A stretch of 64,000 bases of DNA, from positions 62,001 through 126,000 of the forward strand of contig JADIZR010000011.1 in NCBI GenBank assembly GCA_016704655.1. Reading direction: 5' to 3'. Each line of letters begins with the position of its first letter. Position 1 is the first letter of the stretch. Both the position numbers and the translations under genes were made by a program. The notes under the pieces are model-generated. The model had not been told where the DNA came from. It worked only from the letters and a program-made list of their open reading frames with translations, and searched no databases. This stretch comes from Pseudomonadota bacterium (lineage in GTDB: Bacteria > Pseudomonadota > Gammaproteobacteria > Steroidobacterales > Steroidobacteraceae). Shown here in pieces: positions 57,745 through 64,000 of the stretch.

Positions 57745-57798
57745 GTGCGATTTTCCTGTGAGTGCCGGCGACCGCAGTCGCGCGGCGTGGTGTGGCTC

Positions 57799-60700
57799 TC
57801 ACCCGAGGACGACGCGGACCTGGTGCGTCACGCCGCCGTCGACCAGCGGCACCAACCCAGGCCGCGGAGCCAGTTCAGCGCCGTCGAGTTGCAGCGTGAC
57901 GAGTCCCTTGTTGACGCCGCCTGGATTCTCGAACTCGACCTCGTAGCGGGTTCCACGGTAGCGAAGGCTGACGTGGAATTCCGTCCAGGCTCGCGGCACG
58001 CAGGGATCGAGCAGCAGCGTCGCACCCTGCACGCGGCAACCGAGAATCCATTCCAGGCCGGCGCGATACAGCCAGGCGGCCGAGCCTGTGTACCAGGTCC
58101 AGCCGCCGCGCCCGACGTGCGGCGTTTCCGAATATACGTCCGCCGCCACGACGTAGGGTTCGACCTTGTAACGCAAAGCATCGTCGCGCGTGAGTGCGTG
58201 ATTGATCGGGTTCAGCAGCGCAAACAGTTCGGCTGCCTTGTCGCCGTCACCGAGTTGCGTGAGCGCGATCGCCGCCCATGCGGCAGCGTGCGTGTACTGG
58301 CCGCCGTTCTCGCGGATACCCGGTGGGTAGGCCTGGATGTAGCCGGGATCGGGCGCAGAGTGGTTGAAGGGCGGCGTCAGCAGCAGGGCCAATCCGTCGC
58401 CCGGGCGGAGCAGGTGCTGATCCAGCGAAGCCATCGCTCGCTCCGCCCGGCCTGGGTCCGCGGCGCCGGAAAGCACGCTCCACGACTGCGCGATCGAGTC
58501 GATGCGGCACTCGCCGTTCGCTGCCGATCCCATCGGCGTACCGTCGTCGAAGTACGCGCGTCGATACCAGTCGCCGTCCCAGCCGTGTTCCTCGAGCGAC
58601 GAACGCAAGGCGGCAGCGTGCGCACGCCAGGTCGCGGCTCGCGTGTGGTCACCTCGTGCCGCTGCCATTGGCACGAATGCCGACAACACGAAGTGCAGGA
58701 ACCAGCCTAACCAGACGCTCTCGCCCCGTCCCGCGGCGCCGACGTCGTTCATGCCGTCGTTCCAGTCGCCCGTGCCGATCAGCGGCAGACCGTGTGAGCC
58801 GACGGCAAGGCTGCCGTCGAGGCCGCGGGCGCAGTGTTCGAAGAGCGTCGCCGACTGCTCGCCGGCGGTTGGCAGGAAGAAGTTGTCGGTCTCGCCGGGC
58901 TGCAATGCCGGCCCGGCCAGGAACGGGATCTCCTCGTCGAGAACACCCGCGTCGGCCGTCGTCTCGACGTAGTGTGCGACGCAATAGCCGAGCCAGACCC
59001 GATCGTCGGAGACACGGGTGCGCACGCCGCGTCCCGTCTGCGGCAGCCACCAATGCTGCACGTCGCCCTCGGGGAATTGCCGGCCGGCGGCTCGCAGCAG
59101 GTGCTCGCGCGCGAGGGCCGGCTTCGCCAGGATGAGTGCCATCGTGTCCTGCAGCTGATCGCGGAAACCGTAGGCGCCGCTGGACTGATAGAACGCGCTG
59201 CGGGCCCAGACGCGGCACGCGAGCACCTGATACACGAGCCAGCCGTTCAGCATGAGGTCGAACGCGCGATCCGGCGTCCTGACAACGGCGGTATCGAGCA
59301 CGGCGCTCCAGTCCGCGCGCACGGACTGCAGGGCGACGTCCACGTCCTCACCGCGCCAGCGCGCGATCATTGCCTGGGCGGCTTGCGTGGTGTCCGCCTC
59401 ACCGAGCAGCCACACGAGCTCTGCGGAAGCATGCGCGGCGAGCACGACCGAGGTCTGCAGTGCGCCGCAGGGGTCGAGGCCTGCGCCGGTTCGGCCAGAA
59501 AGCTTCGCCCCTGCCGCCAGGGCTGCAGGCCGCTCGAGCGTGCCGTTGCGTCCGATGAACTCCATCCGGTTGCCGGTCCACGCAGTCTGCAGGCCGCCGA
59601 GGTCGGTGAACGCAACGCGAGTCTCGGTGCCGCCCCAGAGGTTGCGTGCCAGCATGCCACCCGTGACCGGATCGATCTCCGTCGCGACGAAGGGCGCAGT
59701 GCTGCTGCGCGACGTGCCGAGCACCCACTCCACATAGGCCGTGAGCGTCAGGTGGCGTGTACGACCGGAAAGATTGCGAATCCGCAGGCGCGATACCTTG
59801 ACCGGTTCGTCGCCGGGAACGAACTGCAGCAGGTCGAGCGCGATATCCGCGCGTGTATGTTCGAACCGGCTGTACCCCCGCCCGTGCCGCGCCAGGTAGT
59901 CGCCATTTGCCTTGCGGACAGGCAGCGCCGTCGGCCCGAACAGCAGGCCGGAATCGTCGTCGCGAACATAAAGGGCTTCTCCCGCCGGGTCTCCGACCGG
60001 ATCGTTCGACCAGGGCGTGAGTCGATGCTCACGACTGTTGCCGGCCCAGGTGCAGCCGCTGCCATCCGCCGACACGTGGAAGCCGAATCTGGTATTGGCA
60101 ACCACGTTGACCCACGGCGCGGGTGTGCGCTGCCCGTCGCGCATGACCGTCACGTATTCCTCGCCGTCGGGCGTGAAGCCACCAAAGCCGTTGAAAAACT
60201 CGAGCGACGGCACGTCGGGTGAGGCATCCGTCGAGTCGCGGCGTGAACGCACGACGGCAACCGGTGGCGGCGCAGCCGGCGGCTCCTGCTCCAGCCGATC
60301 GAGTTGCTCCGCGAGGCTACCATGACGACTGAGCAGCACGGCGCCCGCCGCGGCCAGCAGGGCCAGGCGCGTTTCGCTCGGAATGATGTCCGAGCGCAGG
60401 ATGAACACGCCGCCGCGCACCGACTCGCCGTGGATCTTCACTCGTGACAAGCCGGCACGTGTCAGTGACTCCAGCGCCGACTGCAGGTCCTGCACGTAGG
60501 ACGACGAACGCTCGTTCAGGATCACGACATCGACGTTCAGCTGTTTCAGGCGCCAGTATTCGAACGCGCGCAGCAGCTGCCGCACGATGCCCAGATCGTC
60601 CGTGTCGTCGATCCGAATGAGCACGATCGGCAGGTCGCCCGAAATGCCATGGGCCCAGAGCGCCTGCTGTCCGCCGTTGCGGCGCCGAAGCACGTCGGAC

Positions 60701-63700
60701 GACGGCCGCAGCGCCGGGTCGTTGTAGAGCAGGTGGCCGGCCAGGCGCTGGAAGAGCATTGCCTCGTCCGGGGCGATCCCCAGGTGGTGCAGCTCCACCT
60801 GGCCCTGGGTCCACGCAAGCGTCACGGCACGATCGAAGGCCGGCACGTCCCGGTGCTGGTCCACGAGATCCAGCGCCTCCTCACGCGACGGTGCGACCAG
60901 CGTCCAGAACGCGACGCGCGCCGTGGCGCCCGGTGCCAGTCGCACGCAGCGCGTGAGACTGAAAATCGGATCGAGCACCGTGCCCGCCTTGCCTGTCGCG
61001 GGGGGATTGCCGGCCAGTGTCACCGGCGCGTGTACTTGCCGGCCGCGGCCGACGAAGCTCGCGCGATCCGTTTCGAAGCGACCGGACCCGATGGTATCGC
61101 CCTCGGTGACTGCGATATGCGCAGCCCAGACGGCTGGTTCCTGCGGTGATCGGCGGCGGCGTGTTGCCAGCAGCGCACCGATCGATGGCAGGTGTTCGGT
61201 CTGTACGAAAAGCTTGGAAAACGCCGGATGCGCCTCGTCGGCAGCACGCGGGGCCAGCACGATTTCCGCATAGGAAGTGACTTCGATCGTCCGGACACGA
61301 TCACTCATGTTCGAGAGACTGACGCGGCGCACCTCGGCGTCGCACTCGGCCGACACGACCACGTCCAGTGTCGTCGTCAGTTCGCCGTCGCGACGGACAA
61401 ACTCGGCCTGGTGCTCGCTGAACGTAACTTCGTAGGCGTCAGGTTCGACGCCCGTCGGTTGATAGCCGGCAGACCAGACCTTGCCGTCGTCGACGTCGCG
61501 CAGGAAAAGGTACGACCCGGAAGCGTCGCAGGTGACGTCGGCCGCCCAGCGCGTGACCGCCAGGTCGTGCCACTGGCTGTAGCCCGACCCGGCGGCCGTG
61601 AGCATCACGGCGTAGTGGCCGTTCGACAGCACCCGCGTGCGCGGCGTCACGTCGTGCGGCGTGTCGATCGTACGAGGCAGCATCGGCATGACGTCGTCGG
61701 ACCACTCCGAGGCACCGCTCTCCGGGATGCTCGCGACGGGGACCGACACCTCACGCGGCGTCCGCTCCTGCAGCAGCAGCTCGGTTGCCTTGATGCGCGG
61801 CTCCGCGTGGAATCGCTTGCGCATCACGCCGTCGAGCAACGTGTTGGCGAGCGCCACGATCGTCATGCCCTGGTGGTGCGCCATGTAGGCACGCACGATG
61901 GCAAACGGCTCACCGGCCTGCAGGCGTCGCGCCGTGTAGTCCAGCGCCTCGTAGAAGCCATACAGGCCCCGCGCATCGATTTGCTCCAGCCTCGCGAAGT
62001 TGCGGACGGCCGCGTGCGGCCTGACCATCGCGGCCAGCGCGGTCGCGTAGGGAGCGACGACGGTGTTTTCGCTGAGCCCGCGTTTCAGGCCGAGCCCGGG
62101 CACGCCGAAACTCGAGTACTGGTAGGTGCGCTCGAGGTCACGCGCGTTGTAAGCCGACTCCGAGATTCCCCAGGGCACGCCGAGTTTCCTGCCGTACGAC
62201 TGCTGGCGATCGACCACGAGGTGACTGGTCTGCTCGAGCAGGCTGCCGGCAGGCGCGCGCATGACGAGCGACGGCATCAGGTATTCGAACATCGAGCCGG
62301 ACCAGGAGACGAGCGCTGCGCCATGACTGACGCGGACCACGGCACGACCGAGACGGAACCAGTGCCGCGCAGGGACGTCGCCGTTGGCGATTGCGACGAA
62401 GCTCGCCAGGCGCGCCTCGGACGCGAGCAGGTCGTAGCAGTTCGAGTCGAGGCTGCCCTCGAGGACGCGGTAGCCAATCGACAGCAGCTTGCGTTCGTGG
62501 TCGAAGAGAAAGCCGAAGCCCATCGCAGCGGCCATGCGGCGCGACGTCGCCGCGAGCGCATCGAGGCGCTGCGACAATGAATCGGCACCCGCCGTGGGCG
62601 CAGGCACCAGGTCGCGCTGGTGACTCTCGATCGTGCGCTGCGTGGCATCGACCCAAACGGACGTCTCCGCGCTGCCTTCGTCGCCCGCCTTGCGGGCCAG
62701 CGCCTGCCCGTCGCCGATCCCGGCGAGAATCTGCGCAGGGTCCGCGGTCCCGGCTCGCATTTCTTCGCAGGCATTGGCCAGCGTGAGCAGGTGCGCGGCC
62801 AGGTTGCCGCTGTCCACGGACGAAACGTAGCGCGGCTCCAGTGGTCGCAGGTCCTGCGTGTCATACCAGTTGAAGAAGTGCCCGTGGCATTGCTCGAGGC
62901 GGCTCATGGTCGCGAGCGTCGACTCGAGCCGCTCGACGGCGTCGGCGGTACCGACCCAGCCAAGGTCGCGCGCCGAGACGATCGACAGCAGGTACAGGCC
63001 CAGGTTGGTGGGTGAAGTGCGGTGGGCCAGCACCGGCCTCGGCTCTTCCTGGAAATTGTCCGGCGGCAGCATGTTGTCCGCGGGCGTCACGAACGTGTCG
63101 AAGTAGTGCCAGGCGCGGCGAGCGACCAGCCGCAGCGCATGAGCATCGGCATCGGACACGGGCGGCAGTTCTGCGACGCGGGACGGCTGGCTCACCCAGC
63201 ACGCCATGAGTGGTGACGAGAGCCAGAGCAGCGTGAACGGCACGGCAAACAGCAGGCTGACCTGTCCCGCCGCCGCGAGCCCGAGCACCGCCACGCTGAT
63301 GAAGAGTGCGCCCGCCATCAGTCGGTAGTGCCCCGCCACGTCCAGTCGCTTGCTGTTCTGCTCCTGCGCCGTGACCCACTCGAGCAGATTGCGTCGACTG
63401 ACGAACAGTCGGTGCAGCGTCCGTACGATTGCATCGCACATCAACCATGCCTGGTGTGCCAGCAATGCCAGCGTCAGCGCCGTCCTGCCCGCAGCCAGCC
63501 GGACATCGGCCGCGACCGCCAGCACGTGGCTCCGTAATGCGATGCCGGTGTGACGCGGCAGGAGACCGGCCAGCAAGGGAGGCAGGTTCGGAATCGCGAG
63601 CATTGCGACGACGAATGCCGTCCAGAGCGCCGCGTACGGCAGCGGCAGCGTCCACGCGACCACGAGGGTGATCATGCTTGCCGGCGCCATGAGGGACCGG

Positions 63701-64000
63701 CGCAGGTTGTCGAACATCTTCCATCGACCGAGCATGGTGATGGAACGACGACGCCCAGCGACGCCGGCCGGACCGCAACCGAAGACCCATGACAGCAACT
63801 GCCAGTCCCCGCGTACCCAGCGGTGGGAACGAGCGGTCGCCGCTGCGTAGCGAGCGGGATACTCGTCCACGAGTTCGATATCCGAGGCAAGTCCAGCCCG
63901 GGCGAAGATTCCCTCGAACAGGTCGTGGCTCAGCAACGTGTTCTCCGGCACACGGCCTGCCAGCGCCGCCTCGAACGCGTCGACATCGTAGATGCCCTTG
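57799..64000 (-). CDS. ndvB: Cyclic beta-1,2-glucan synthetase (NdvB-like), 5' end outside window
   Basis: At least 2066 residues are present; full NdvB-type enzymes are around 2800, so the N-terminal glycosyltransferase part lies beyond the window. The visible order is the end of the GT84 region (NTLLSHDLFEGIFARAG, ARSHRWVRGDWQLLSW), membrane segments (SMITLVVAWTLPLPYAALW), a glycoamylase-like domain (AYMAHHQGMTIVALANTLLD), carbohydrate-binding modules and a GH94 phosphorylase domain with the catalytic aspartate in GTGDWNDGMNDVGAAGRG. It makes cyclic glucans in the inner membrane for osmotic adaptation. The frame is intact. The superoxide dismutase gene follows by 54 bases. Confidence 0.9.
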   Translation of the reverse strand, partial: KGIYDVDAFEAALAGRVPENTLLSHDLFEGIFARAGLASDIELVDEYPARYAAATARSHRWVRGDWQLLSWVFGCGPAGVAGRRRSITMLGRWKMFDNLRRSLMAPASMITLVVAWTLPLPYAALWTAFVVAMLAIPNLPPLLAGLLPRHTGIALRSHVLAVAADVRLAAGRTALTLALLAHQAWLMCDAIVRTLHRLFVSRRNLLEWVTAQEQNSKRLDVAGHYRLMAGALFISVAVLGLAAAGQVSLLFAVPFTLLWLSSPLMACWVSQPSRVAELPPVSDADAHALRLVARRAWHYFDTFVTPADNMLPPDNFQEEPRPVLAHRTSPTNLGLYLLSIVSARDLGWVGTADAVERLESTLATMSRLEQCHGHFFNWYDTQDLRPLEPRYVSSVDSGNLAAHLLTLANACEEMRAGTADPAQILAGIGDGQALARKAGDEGSAETSVWVDATQRTIESHQRDLVPAPTAGADSLSQRLDALAATSRRMAAAMGFGFLFDHERKLLSIGYRVLEGSLDSNCYDLLASEARLASFVAIANGDVPARHWFRLGRAVVRVSHGAALVSWSGSMFEYLMPSLVMRAPAGSLLEQTSHLVVDRQQSYGRKLGVPWGISESAYNARDLERTYQYSSFGVPGLGLKRGLSENTVVAPYATALAAMVRPHAAVRNFARLEQIDARGLYGFYEALDYTARRLQAGEPFAIVRAYMAHHQGMTIVALANTLLDGVMRKRFHAEPRIKATELLLQERTPREVSVPVASIPESGASEWSDDVMPMLPRTIDTPHDVTPRTRVLSNGHYAVMLTAAGSGYSQWHDLAVTRWAADVTCDASGSYLFLRDVDDGKVWSAGYQPTGVEPDAYEVTFSEHQAEFVRRDGELTTTLDVVVSAECDAEVRRVSLSNMSDRVRTIEVTSYAEIVLAPRAADEAHPAFSKLFVQTEHLPSIGALLATRRRRSPQEPAVWAAHIAVTEGDTIGSGRFETDRASFVGRGRQVHAPVTLAGNPPATGKAGTVLDPIFSLTRCVRLAPGATARVAFWTLVAPSREEALDLVDQHRDVPAFDRAVTLAWTQGQVELHHLGIAPDEAMLFQRLAGHLLYNDPALRPSSDVLRRRNGGQQALWAHGISGDLPIVLIRIDDTDDLGIVRQLLRAFEYWRLKQLNVDVVILNERSSSYVQDLQSALESLTRAGLSRVKIHGESVRGGVFILRSDIIPSETRLALLAAAGAVLLSRHGSLAEQLDRLEQEPPAAPPPVAVVRSRRDSTDASPDVPSLEFFNGFGGFTPDGEEYVTVMRDGQRTPAPWVNVVANTRFGFHVSADGSGCTWAGNSREHRLTPWSNDPVGDPAGEALYVRDDDSGLLFGPTALPVRKANGDYLARHGRGYSRFEHTRADIALDLLQFVPGDEPVKVSRLRIRNLSGRTRHLTLTAYVEWVLGTSRSSTAPFVATEIDPVTGGMLARNLWGGTETRVAFTDLGGLQTAWTGNRMEFIGRNGTLERPAALAAGAKLSGRTGAGLDPCGALQTSVVLAAHASAELVWLLGEADTTQAAQAMIARWRGEDVDVALQSVRADWSAVLDTAVVRTPDRAFDLMLNGWLVYQVLACRVWARSAFYQSSGAYGFRDQLQDTMALILAKPALAREHLLRAAGRQFPEGDVQHWWLPQTGRGVRTRVSDDRVWLGYCVAHYVETTADAGVLDEEIPFLAGPALQPGETDNFFLPTAGEQSATLFEHCARGLDGSLAVGSHGLPLIGTGDWNDGMNDVGAAGRGESVWLGWFLHFVLSAFVPMAAARGDHTRAATWRAHAAALRSSLEEHGWDGDWYRRAYFDDGTPMGSAANGECRIDSIAQSWSVLSGAADPGRAERAMASLDQHLLRPGDGLALLLTPPFNHSAPDPGYIQAYPPGIRENGGQYTHAAAWAAIALTQLGDGDKAAELFALLNPINHALTRDDALRYKVEPYVVAADVYSETPHVGRGGWTWYTGSAAWLYRAGLEWILGCRVQGATLLLDPCVPRAWTEFHVSLRYRGTRYEVEFENPGGVNKGLVTLQLDGAELAPRPGLVPLVDGGVTHQVRVVLG

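Overview
The window is high-GC bacterial DNA with dense genes and many lipoprotein, Tat and Sec leaders. The gene set (cyclic beta-glucan synthetase, CehA/McbA-type hydrolase, YehZYXW-type transporter, many GGDEF proteins) suggests an uncultured proteobacterium, perhaps a gammaproteobacterium. This is inference: no rRNA or other phylogenetic marker is present. The sequence looks like a draft metagenome contig. Many genes are broken by single-base indels, mostly in G or C runs. Four places have implausible G-run-then-C-run sequence that cuts through genes.

Layout. 60-7953: a coenzyme F420 operon, cofE-cofD-(VOC protein)-(duplicated cysteine-rich protein)-cofC-cofG-cofH-npdG. Its cofH lacks most of the radical-SAM cysteine motif. 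8170-11975: accessory DNA. An IS110/IS1111-type element with inverted repeats splits a hypothetical gene, and an IS1182-like relic is fused to the 3' end of a patatin gene. 12168-19295: MarC, an aldo/keto reductase, an MFS carrier, an LTA-synthase-like phosphotransferase, a patatin, and a truncated pullulanase beyond a damaged junction. 19318-29005: a CHAT-domain lipoprotein, an exported methyltransferase, a homocysteine methyltransferase, an IorAB-type molybdenum oxidoreductase, a prolyl oligopeptidase and a DUF2855 protein. 29161-38212: a first MttB-family methyltransferase, a GGDEF-EAL protein, a DUF2799-like lipoprotein, a 1.7-kb artefactual G/C block and a CehA-like hydrolase. 38363-44493: a DUF4382-like lipoprotein, an organophosphate-type MFS carrier, an alpha/beta hydrolase, an exported agmatinase-like protein and a prolyl isomerase.

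44513-50842: a dimethylglycine/sarcosine dehydrogenase divergent from a four-gene osmoprotectant ABC transporter (OsmF/YehYXW order). 50919-56191: a fatty acid desaturase, then a minus-strand set of amidohydrolase, PPOX-type flavin/F420-binding protein, second MttB homologue and PhnD-like binding protein. 56224-64000: a minus-strand cyclic beta-1,2-glucan synthetase (its 5' end lies outside the window), superoxide dismutase and diguanylate cyclase, the last two overlapping.

Two themes recur. The first is F420 biosynthesis, with a reductase linking it to NADP. The second is quaternary or methylated amine use: betaine-type import, dimethylglycine-type oxidation, two non-pyrrolysine MttB homologues and a homocysteine methyltransferase. 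The F420 operon carries two genes with no recognised F420 role and is the best place to look for undescribed biology. Several of the oddest features are probably sequencing or assembly artefacts and are marked as such.
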